Shown one piece after another: positions 47,326-56,998 of a stretch of 64,000 nt of DNA. The notes beneath the pieces were generated by a model. That model did no database searches. It was given only the letters and a program-made list of their open reading frames with translations, and had not been told where the DNA came from. Each line of letters opens with the position of its first letter. Within the stretch, counting starts at the first letter, position 1. Origin of the DNA: Lactifluus volemus. Lineage: Eukaryota > Basidiomycota > Agaricomycetes > Russulales > Russulaceae. The stretch covers positions 1 to 64,000 of the forward strand of contig WTXI01000014.1 in the NCBI GenBank assembly GCA_022376515.1. The letters run 5' to 3'. A program made the position numbers and the translations under genes.

Positions 47326-48657
47326 ATGTCGTCTTCTCAACCCGGGAGTGGCTCAAACGACCGTTTGTCCCCGTTTTTAGAAATGCTGGTCAACTTAGGA
47401 TCACTTCCCGAATGGGTCAACGTCCTCTCCGCCATCTCAGTCTGCGTTGCTACCACGGGTTTCATAATCATCCCTACTTCGTTCCTCACTCTCTCTGAGG
47501 ACGGCACCACGTACTCTCTCAGCCTGAATACGAAGCTGTATGTCCAGCTTCATCTCACCGCTTCCCCCCTCGATTTTCATTTAATTTTGGTGTTGATGTT
47601 GACCAATCACCAGGTTTATAACCGGCTACCTGATGATCACCAGCGGCGTTTTCGTGATGGGTTGGCTCTCATACTATCCTTATGCGAGTTTCAAACCTTT
47701 GGGGAAGAACCATTTCTGGCTCTTCCACCGATTCTATCTGCGCATGGCCGAGGGTGGCCTCTTTGGGCTGGTCTTGGTGCTCGTGGTCTTCTTTGGTATA
47801 CGTCAGAGTAACCTGAATGCAGATATCATCGCCGCCATTGTTGTCGCGTGCTATATCAAGATCGTGTCTGGCGGTTACGCAATCCGGTCGTATCTTATAT
47901 TGAGAATAGCGAGGAAGACGTACTGGCGCGAAACACTTCAGCATCAGGCCGAGAAGCTTCCGGCTCCCGAGGATTCGTATGTGCAAATGCTGCTCGGCTT
48001 CGCGACACTCCCCGGATGGTTCAGTAACCTCTTCGGCTTCCTCACCTTGCTGGTTATCATAGGTTTCATAACCACCCCTATTGCGTTGATCAAGCTCGAG
48101 GAGGACATTAACCCAATCAACGGCGAAATTAAACTTATTAAGAAACTTTCCGAGAGTGAGCCACTGTATGTCCCGTTTCATTTCACCGCCCGCCCCCCCC
48201 CCCCCCCCCCCTCGATTTTATGATAAGAAGGATCTTGTGCTCCAAATCCCTCTTTCTCTTTTCAAAACTCCTTTTTTACCTTCTTTTCATTCAATTTCAG
48301 TGTTGATGTTGACCAATAACCAGGTTCGCGATCAGCATCTCAGTATCCTTCGTCTGCTTGATCGCGGCGTTTGTGCTCTCCCGTTATCAATATCGGGATC
48401 AGATACCTTTGAAGGAGAATCATTTCTGGCTCTACCACAAATACTACCGGCCCGTTACCGAGGCTGGCATCTATGGGTTGATCGAATTGTTCCTGAGCAT
48501 AAGGGTCTTGGGTAACGAGATGACTCCGCCTACCATTGCTGCCCTTTGTATCACGTGCATTGTCACGGCCTTATTTGGCCTGTTGGCAAGTCGGTCGTAT
48601 TTTAAGACGAGACAAGTGAGGAAGGCATATGAAACACGGTTAAACGCCTCAGGCTGA
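47326..48657 (+). CDS. Fused double four-helix membrane protein, array copy 3 (365 residues)
   Basis: Three exons, 47326-47537, 47614-48165 and 48324-48657, all joined at the family's CT/G splice phase. Exon 1 is a module-1 first exon (LPEWVNVLSAISVCVATTGF). Exon 2 begins as a normal second exon (FITGYLMITSGVFVMGW, KNHFWLFHRFYLRMAEGG) but, instead of stopping after the basic tail, continues in frame into a complete first exon of a second module (DSYVQMLLGFATLPGW, GFITTPIALI). Exon 3 is the second module's normal second exon (FAISISVSFVCLIAAF, ENHFWLYHKYYRPVTEAGI, KTRQVRKAYE). About eight helices in all. Both modules are diverged from copies 1, 2, 4 and 5. The last intron holds a run of about 19 C. 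Confidence 0.75.
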
Positions 48658-51600
48658 GGTCTGAGGTTTTGTTACAATTATGTCTTGAGGGACCGTACTA
48701 GTCCCTCTTTGCCTCACTGACTTACATCCTTTCTTGGTCAATTTTGGTTTTGGTTTGTAACTCTATGTTAACAGTTTTCAGACTCATTGTCATGTATGTA
48801 GTCAGTCCGTCGGGAGGGAATCCGAGGACATGTTGATTTAAGGTCTTTTCCTGGACAGATATTTGATCGCAGTTCGGGTCACGCGAAGGGACACACTGTA
48901 GAAAAAACATAGCTGAACCAGTAGTCACGCACGCAGGCTCTGCGGCATCAAGTGTGACCATCTCACGGTTTGGGGTATTCACGGAAGGCAGGTGAAGGCC
49001 ATGACCATGGCGAGTTGGGTGGTAGATGGGGTCGTATCATTCAGGAAAAGTCACGGTATAGCCTGAGAAATTTGCCACATATTTCAGCGAGCTGATCATG
49101 ATGACGAACTTTGCACGTTTCTGAGTTGCAAGTCAAGATTTCGTTACGCAGAGCCAACACCCAGCGAGACCGAAACCGTGACAGTGGAACACCCCAGGCA
49201 TCGGGCGGTGGCAATGCCAGGCGATCCATGGGCAATAGATGGGATCATACCATTCAGGAAAAGTTTAAGGACAGCAATAAAAGTCTGGATTCAACGTGTA
49301 TGTACAACTGACAATTAGCAACATGGTCAATATATTCTCAGGTTGTCAACAAGTGCCCTTAGAGTCTTCACCCGTCTTGGATTGTGGGGGGTGGTCACCA
49401 GCAAGCATCTCCAGAGGGCAGGCAATTTAGAGCACCACCTCAACTGCGACAGCAAACTCGGAGTCCTTCTTGCCCACCCAAGCGCAGCAAATCAGCAGAC
49501 ATCAGTGATGTCATGAATCTTGCAGTGCACGACTCACCATACGACTCACCAGTAGTCGGCTTGGTCTTGGTGCAGTCAAGCTGGGCAGTTGCACAGCGGC
49601 TGGACCTGGAATGGACTAAATGGTTTTGTCGGGAGAGGGTAGCACAGGTGCACGACGTCCTCGGTCCTCAAGGGTCATGGCGGGCTCTGTGGTGGGGGAT
49701 TTGTGGAGAGGGATGTTGGGTCAGGGGGTGTGGTGGTAGTGGCGGCGGCGGTGGCAGTGACAGCACCAGCGAGCTCTGGCTCGGGGGTTCACATGTCAAT
49801 AGGGCCAGGTGAGGAGGGCGCTATGCCAGTGTGACATATCATGACGCCGAGGTTGATATCATGAGAAAAAAATTCTACTCGGTACCTTTTCTGCCATCGG
49901 TACAGACAGGCACGAATCCGACAACCAATTCGGGGTTTTAGAGACCGGAGATGTTCGCAATGAACTGTGTCACCTCGGGTGTGCCGATGTTGTTGTTTGC
50001 AAAGTTCAGCGCGAAGCACCCAAGCTGTGCACAGAAGACGAGACATACATAGCAGGAAGACCGAACTGCGGCGGCTCTCCTGGCTCATGATATGCGATCA
50101 TATCGGCCTGCACCATGAGGGTCAAGTTTCTATTCTCCTTGTGCAGTTTCTCTACAGAGGTCCATCAATCGTCAGAAATGGAAATGACACGAAGCCGAAA
50201 GAGAGACACCAGCAGCGAACCTTCAACCACTCCGCTGCGACGCGCGCACCCCGAAGAGAACAAGTACCGAGACTCTATTCCGGACTTGGCGTCCTTGCCC
50301 ATGAAGAAGCGGACGTCGTTCCACATCTGGGCAAGACATATGTTAGGGACGATCTTCACTACGTTTGGCTTAAATTTGAGAGACGAGAGTAGATCGCGGA
50401 CGCGGGCGATAGAGGTTGGTTCAGCTGCAGTCGCAGTCGTCGTTGTCGTTGTCGATCTGGAAGGAATGGATACATGAAATTTAGCAAGGAAAAGAAACAC
50501 TACGGCCGTGGCAAGAAAGGCATTCCAGCTTACTTTATTATGGAGGCAAATGAGGCAAATGCCTTGGGCTTCGGGATGGGAGATCCTGAGGTGCAGGATA
50601 GAACGTTGTCGAAAGAATGAAATGATGAACTCGAGCAGCGATATCATGTACGATATGCAAGGTCCTTACAGTACGTTAGTCATGGGTGAATCAGGAGGTC
50701 AATCGCGAGCAAGTGTGAGATGCCAATCTCCCTCTCCTTCTCGGCATGGCAGTGTCGGGATGGACCTTATTATCGTGGACAATCTTGACAGTGCTGTAAT
50801 TTGACTCTGCGGCCAGAGGCGAGAGGAAGAGAATGGCGGAAAGAGCAACCCCCAGCCAATTCAACCTTACTAATAATGACTCAGAGGAACGTAGCCTCAT
50901 AGCCTCTCCATGTTGAAAGCAACTGACCCGCCCAAGTGCACTGACACAGAAGGCCCTGAGTATGCATCGCTCGTATCCGTCCACACACCCGTCTCCAAGA
51001 GTACGTAAAGTTTTGAGCTACGTTTAGTCTGATTAGTTCATATTTCCGTCTTCTAGTCACAACTTCCTTGGATGCGTCTCTTTATGATGCCCGCGCTCAG
51101 ACGCTCGCCCTTCTAGCCCTTCAACGTAACCCGCCCATTCGGCCATTCTAGCTCATCGCACCAGATCACACATTTCTCAAACACGGTTCTCTCCTACAGT
51201 TAGAATGTGGCTCGTTTCTGAAAGAACACGACTTTCTTCTTTCTCGGATTGTGTTCTCTGGGTTGCTAACCTCGACAAGGGTGACAGCAAACCTACTGAT
51301 CGTTCGGGACTGGAAAGGGGTCAAGGTGCGACCCTTCCCAGGTCCAATGATGGCGCGTTCACGCAGCCGCAGCGACGCAGAGTGGGTCTGTCAAAGGATT
51401 GAAGCGAGGTGCTCAGGAGTTGGAGTAGGTAGCGTATCTCTCCCCTGTGAGTTGGTTCCATGAGTCAGACATGCGTAATTGAATAGACTTGATCAACTAG
51501 CCCCATGTACTACATCTAGGATATATCTCTGGCCTCCTCTGTTTATATTAAGAGATCCCGAACACCGTATAGGTTCATGACGTAATGCTTTTGTCCGCCT

Positions 51601-51750
51601 CTAAAGGAGTACAGTACAGTACATTGTAAGGTCCAATGTTGGTAGCTATAGATTCAGATGAGGGCGCTCCGCTGGGCGTGAATAGAGGGCAACGGAGTTT
51701 GAATGTGTGGTGTGAGCGTTTATTCGGCTATTCAACAAATCTCCGAAAAT
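48658..51750. other. Non-repeated stretch with weak, unresolved coding signal
   Basis: This is the only part of the array without clear duplicates. Competing frames: plus 50180-50477 (SLPMKKRTSFHIWARHMLG...) then 50473-50619 (HYGRGKKGIPAYFIMEANEAN); minus 50165-50647 with a hydrophobic stretch (AFLATAVVFLFLAKF); and minus 49940-50060 (FALNFANNNIGTPEVTQF). They overlap on opposite strands and cannot all be genes; none is recognised. The minus frame 48722-48982 and plus 51205-51460 are also open without known content. A GC-rich GGCGGCGG run sits at about 49735-49760. Confidence 0.3.
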
Positions 51751-52320
51751 GAAACAGAAGAAACTCCGAAAACGAGAACTCGGCTTTGGCGCCTGTTGAG
51801 CCGTTGAGACGTGCCATGTCGCATGGAACTAAGCCAGTCGCACGCGAGCAGACACGGGCTCTCCGTCGTCACCTCCGGGCGCTACAGTTCAGCGCTCAAC
51901 CCTGGATCCACCACGTCCTCATCTACTCGCTCTGTACGTGAATTCCAGGTCAGTGGTCCCCGGGTTGTTGGTAAAGGTATCAGATTTTCACAGGAAGCCC
52001 TCACGCTAGCCAGGTCACCCTTGCCTACTAAGGTAGGAAGTCATTTTAGGTGGGTACAACAATAGTAGCGGCGCTACGCTGATGCTGGCATCGCATTCCA
52101 TCGCCCCTATACTCAATCAATCTATTGACGGATAGCATGCTATACTAGATCGTTTCTAGAAATCACTGGTAGCCATGCCAGCTACTGTGTGTGGAACGTG
52201 ATGACTCGGAGCGCGTACGACATGAGGTGATGCTATGAGAGTGAGTATTGATTAAAAGGGCACCATCTCTGTCACCCTCCCCAGCAAATATCCTACCTCA
52301 TTGGCGTAGCATCGTGTACC
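51751..52320 (+). promoter_or_regulatory. Conserved upstream block of four-helix gene 4
   Basis: It has GAAACTCCGAAAACGAGAAC, CAGGTCAGTGGTCCCCGGG, GTCATTTTAGGTGGGTAC (about 52031) and the ATTAAAAGGGCACC element at 52249-52276, in the same order as in the other copies. Confidence 0.5.
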
Positions 52321-53096
52321 ATGTCGTCGTCTTCTCAAGCCGAGAGTTGCTCAAACGGCGGCTTGTCCCCGTATGTGCAAATGTTGGTCAGCTTCGGGAA
52401 TGTTCCCGAATGGCACAACCTCCTCTCCGCCCTCTTCATCTGGCTGATTACCACGGGTTTCATAACCATCCCTCCTGCGTTGATCACTGTCGTGGAAAAT
52501 AACAACCAAACAGGCAACGGTCAAACCTCAGCGGACAATAATAACCAACCATCACAAACAGGCGACGGCAATCCCGGCCTTCTGCTGCAATTTGCCCTGA
52601 GCGAGCCACTGTATGTCCTGTTTCATTTCCCCACATTTTCCCTCCTCGATTTTATAAAATCTGGTTCTCTAAAAATTCCCTTAAAACTTCGTTTTTACCT
52701 TTTTTTAAATTCAATTCGGTTTGATGTTGACCCATCACCAGATTCGCGATCGGCGTCTCGATATTCTTCGTCGGCTTGATCGGGATGGTTGTGCTCTCCC
52801 GCTATCGAAATTCGAATCAGATAGCTTTGAAGGACAATTACTTCTGGCTCTACCACAAATACTATCACCGCGTGGCCGAGGGTGGCCTCTATGGGTTGAT
52901 TTCATTGCTCGTGAGCATCTTTGTCTTAGGTAACAATACGATGGATCCGCCTACCATCGCCGTCATTTGTGTAACGTGCGTTATCACCACCTTGTTCATT
53001 GGTTTGGCAGGCTGGTCGTATGTAAAGACGAGACAAGCGAGGAAGGCGCATGAAACACCTCAGCCTCAGGCCGAGAAACCTCAGACCTCGGCCTGA
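52321..53096 (+). CDS. Four-helix membrane protein, array copy 4
   Basis: Exons 52321-52610 and 52742-53096 give 214 residues. The helices match copy 1 (SALFIWLITTGFITIPPALI, FAIGVSIFFVGLIGMVVL, LYGLISLLVSIFVLG, VICVTCVITTLFIGLAGW). The loop after helix 1 is expanded to about 45 residues rich in Asn, Gln, Thr and Gly (NNNQTGNGQTSADNNNQ). The intron is 131 nt instead of 54. The tail ends EKPQTSA. Confidence 0.75.
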
Positions 53097-53174
53097 GGTC
53101 TGAGGCGGCGCATTTCTCAGGCTTACCTTAACCATACGCATTTATTAGTACGAACATCTGGATAGTTTCGTTAT

Positions 53175-53425
53175 ACTGTAGTAAATCCCCCATTTCTTTC
53201 TACAAGTCGTCGTCTGTTCTCATTACTTTTCGCTCAAATTAGCGATGTACAGTAACCTCTGCCACTTTCTTCTTCGCCATGACATTTGAAATTTATTTAC
53301 AGTCCCATCATACCTAGCAGTGTCTGAAAGCCGGCAATGGTATACCCACTGCGCACGCTCAGGTGAGTTCGTCGATAGTGTCAAAGAGTGAAAGATTGGT
53401 GATGTTCTATGCCTTTCATAGTGTT
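53175..53425. repeat. 3' module copy 5
   Basis: Follows four-helix gene 4. It is shorter, with a deletion after TTTGAAATTTATTTACAG. Confidence 0.6.
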
Positions 53426-53579
53426 GGGAACCTTATTACTAGTTTACATCTGACTGTGGTCAGTAATATAGTGGTACGGAGCCCGGATGCATCAAGGTAG
53501 GAGGAACGTGTCTGAGGTGACATTGTGGGAAAGAGAAGAACGAGGTAGGGAACAGATGCTTCCAAGGATAGTGGTGACA

Positions 53580-54340
53580 CGACCCTACACCACAACTTGG
53601 CATCGTAAGACTTGATGAACGTGGTCAACTTCTCCATCTGCCCCGTGCCGTCTGCCATGATATCTGGAGAACCCCAGTAAAGCCCACCTCTTGATACCGG
53701 CGTGTCGGACCTTTCCCTTTCCCAGAAACAGGGTGACCGGAACGCCCAGGCTGGCGTGCAGTTATGAATGGCATGATGTCTTGTTACTCCGAGACCGATC
53801 GAGATACCTGATATCGCTCTGGGTGAAGGTCACCCAGTGCAAGTGACACTATTCTCAAGGTCTGAACAGCAGGAAACGGGTGGAAACGGTCTAGGCACTG
53901 TGTTTTGTCCGAAAATGTTTGCCCAGGAGAGCACCATAAGCATCAGCGGGAGACGTGCGAGTACGGCGCGGACGCGATGAGCTGCTGCTGCCCAATGAGA
54001 CCCTTGATAATAGTGCAAGACCAGCGCTTCGGATGATGAGTCGAGCCGCCGCTGCCGCTTGACCTGAGCTAGGAGGTCTGCGAATTGGTCAAGTCTGCCG
54101 GAAAGCAGTGGAGTGGATGAGTGAACGGGGGTGGAAGGGAACGTTCGCTGTTTACTGCTGCTTCTGTGGGAGATTTTGTGTCCTCGACGTCGTCAGAAAT
54201 GCAGCGAAGAAGCTGCCCGTATGTCTAGAAGTGGGACATTCAATGGCGGGAGAACGTCTTCCCTTTCCCAGAGGTGGACAGCAATGAAGTGGGCGGAAGG
54301 CTGCCGTGCAGAGATAAATGGCTCGATGTCTCGTTGTTCT
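53580..54340 (-). pseudogene. Short F-box family tail fragment
   Basis: The minus strand begins with the conserved terminal block (MEKLTTFIKSYDAKLW) and an LARLPLMLMVLSWANIF hydrophobic stretch, as behind the other F-box copies, but nothing upstream resembles the F-box or solenoid. The four-helix gene/3' module/F-box tail arrangement therefore recurs a third time. Confidence 0.5.
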
Positions 54341-54359
54341 GATCCATAATCCGCATATT

Positions 54360-54964
54360 GCATTACATAAGAGTTCCTAAGTGTGATGGTGTTAGATGGT
54401 TGGTTTGACTTGCCCTCTGTGGATGTAGATAAGCAACTGATGGAAAGATGTAAGTTACCATACCGTCAAAACAGTTGTGTAGTAGATTTTACGTGACCCA
54501 CGCATCTTTCCGAAACTCTCACGTCTCAACACCTCCACCTGATACAGTATTTTCCACTGCTCGCGCTTCCGAGCAGCCCGGGACCGCCGACTTCTCTGAC
54601 ACTCTCACCTAGCATCATTTGAGCAAGGGATGATGTCGCCGAGTCAGTCTGAGCGCTCTATGGCTATGTATTGATGCGATCCGAGATAGCCGAGAGGATC
54701 AAAGCAGAGGGGAGGCCCTGGCCAAATTCTTTGAGGAAACACAGGCTTGTGTCAGGCTTAGGAGAAGAGAACCACCCCAAGAAGATGGCTAGACGCATAG
54801 GGTGTCGGGCCCGAGCCCCACTCACACTGCCCACACACTGTTCACACCACTTTCTATATTACAGACACTACACGTACCTAGTTTGTTCTTATGTGGCAGT
54901 TGAGCCCATCTTTGTTGTTGTTAACATCCTGCGCTATATACAATAAATGCAGATTTAAAAAAAA
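54360..54964 (+). mobile_element. Possible retroelement 3' end
   Basis: The segment ends ACAATAAATGCAGATTT followed by nine A. The last bases resemble the end of the LINE at 24156-25440 (ATAAATGCTGATTTTAAAT). No coding remains. It sits between the F-box tail fragment and the upstream block of gene 5. Only a hint. Confidence 0.3.
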
Positions 54965-55545
54965 ACCCCCCGAAAGTGAAATGGAAGAACTCTGAAAATG
55001 AAACTCGGCTTTGGTGCGTGGCCATGTCGCATCTAAGCCAGTCGTACGCAATATATCCATACATGTACATAAGGATCAGGCACGGGCTCTCACCGTCGTC
55101 ACCTCTTGGCGCTTCAGCTTAGCGCTCAACCCTGGATTCACCACGTCCTCATCTACTCGCTCTGTACGTGAATTCCAGATCAGCGGTCCCTGGGTTGTTG
55201 GTAAAAGTGTCAGATTTTCCCAGGAAGCCCTCACGCTAGCCAGGTCACCCTTGCCTACTAAGGGTAGGAAATCGTTTTAGGTGGGTACAACAATACTAGT
55301 AGCGGCGTGACGCTGGTGCTGGCATCGCCCCTTCACTCAATCAATCACTTAATGGACGGATAGCATGCTGTACTTCATTTCTAGAGATCACTGGTAGTTA
55401 TGCCGGCTACTGCGCGTGGAACTTGACGACTCGGAGCGCGTACGACATGAGGTGATGCTATGAGAGTGAGTATCGATTAAAAGGGCACCATCTCTGTCAC
55501 TTTCCCCGGCAAATATCCTACCTCATTGGCGTAGCATCGTGTGCC
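54965..55545 (+). promoter_or_regulatory. Conserved upstream block of four-helix gene 5
   Basis: Same element order as in copy 4 (AGATCAGCGGTCCCTGGG, TTTTAGGTGGGTACAACAAT at about 55275, CGATTAAAAGGGCACC at 55473-55500). Confidence 0.5.
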
Positions 55546-56278
55546 ATGTCGTCTTCTCAATCAAACGGCGCCTTGTCCCCGTATGTGCGAATGCTGGTCG
55601 GCTTCGGGAATGTTCCCGAATGGCACAACCTCCTCTCCGCCCTCTTCATCTGGATGATTACCACGGGTTTCATAACCATCCCTCCTGCATTGGCCAGGAT
55701 CGCGGAGGATAATAATCAATCAACACAAAGCGACGGCCAAACCTCAGCGGACAATAACCAAACCTCTGGCTTGCAATTTGTCCTGAGTCAGCCACTGTAT
55801 GTCCAGTTCCGTTTCATTGCTTCCCCCCCCCCCTCGATTTTACAATAAGAATCTGGTTCTCCAAACTCTTTCTCTTTTTAAAACTTCCTTTTTATCTTTT
55901 TGTATTTGATTTCGGTGTTGATGTTGACCAATTACCAGGTACGCAATCGGCATCACGATATTCACCATCGGCTTGATGGGGATGATTATTCTCTCCCGCT
56001 ATCGACATCCGAATCAGAAACCTTTGAACGAAAACTACTTCTGGCTCTACCAAAAATACTATCAACGCGTAGCTGAGGCTGGCATCTATGGGTTGGTCTC
56101 ATTGCTTGTGAGCATCTTTGTCTTAGGTAAAAAAACGATGGATGCGGCTACCATCGCTGCCATTTGTGTCATTTGCGTTATCACCACCTTGTACACTGGG
56201 TTGGCAGGCTGGTCGTATATAAAGACGAGACAAGTGAGGAAGGCGCATGAAACCGAGAAACCTCAGGCTGAGGTCTAG
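55546..56278 (+). CDS. Four-helix membrane protein, array copy 5
   Basis: Exons 55546-55796 and 55939-56278 give 196 residues. The N terminus is shortened (MSSSQSNGALSPYVRM). The loop after helix 1 is again N/Q/S/T-rich (EDNNQSTQSDGQTSADNN) but differs from copy 4. Helices 2-4 and the KTRQVRKAHE tail are conserved. This copy adjoins the complete ATPase/nuclease gene. Confidence 0.75.
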
Positions 56279-56353
56279 GGTCTGAGGCGGCGCATTTCTC
56301 AGGTTCACCTTGACCATTACGCATTCATTAGTACGAACATCTGGATATTTTCA

Positions 56354-56660
56354 TTATAGTAGATTGCCCATTTCTTTCGGAGGTTTGTACTTGTCGTTTG
56401 CTCTCATTACGTTTTGGTCAAATTAGCCATGTACAGTAGTCTCTGCCACTTTCTTCTTCGCCATGACATTTGAACATTTCATTGACAGTCGTGTCAAATT
56501 TACAGTCCTATCATACCTAGCAGTGTCTGCAAGCCGACAATGGTATTCCCACTGCACACGCTGGAACACACAGGTGAGTTCGGGAGTGTCAAAGAGGGAA
56601 AGGATTGATTGATGATGCTTCGCTACGATTTCATGGTGTCAATGCAACTTCAGTTCGGAG
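56354..56660. repeat. 3' module copy 6
   Basis: Follows four-helix gene 5. It reads GTAGATTGCCCATTT at its start, the most diverged version, and ends near TCATGGTGTCAATGCAAC. Confidence 0.6.
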
Positions 56661-56998
56661 CATGTATATACTGTATCACTAGTAAATCCTGTGGTTACTA
56701 ATAGTCTAATAGTAGTGACGCATATAGTATGGACATTGGAGTAAAAGTCGAGGCATTCTGACCCGAGGACTAAAGGTAAGGATTCAAAACCATGGCCAAG
56801 CAAAGGAAGAGCTTCGTTCACGCGGGACACGGTGGCTGCGCGCTGAGTCAGATCACGTGCTGTGTCCCGGGACACGACGCGCTCACGTTTATGTCAGCGT
56901 GTCTGGCGCAATCTAAAGGTTGCTTTCTTCCCCCTTTTCTACTGTCACGAACTATTACGGATACGAGCATTGCCACAATTTCAAACCTCGACACTCTC

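Noticed and set aside
50165..50647. 160-codon minus-strand membrane protein gene
   Set aside because: The hydrophobic stretch is the complement of an equally plausible plus-strand peptide (KHYGRGKKGIPAYFIM), so orientation is unresolved and I did not call a CDS.
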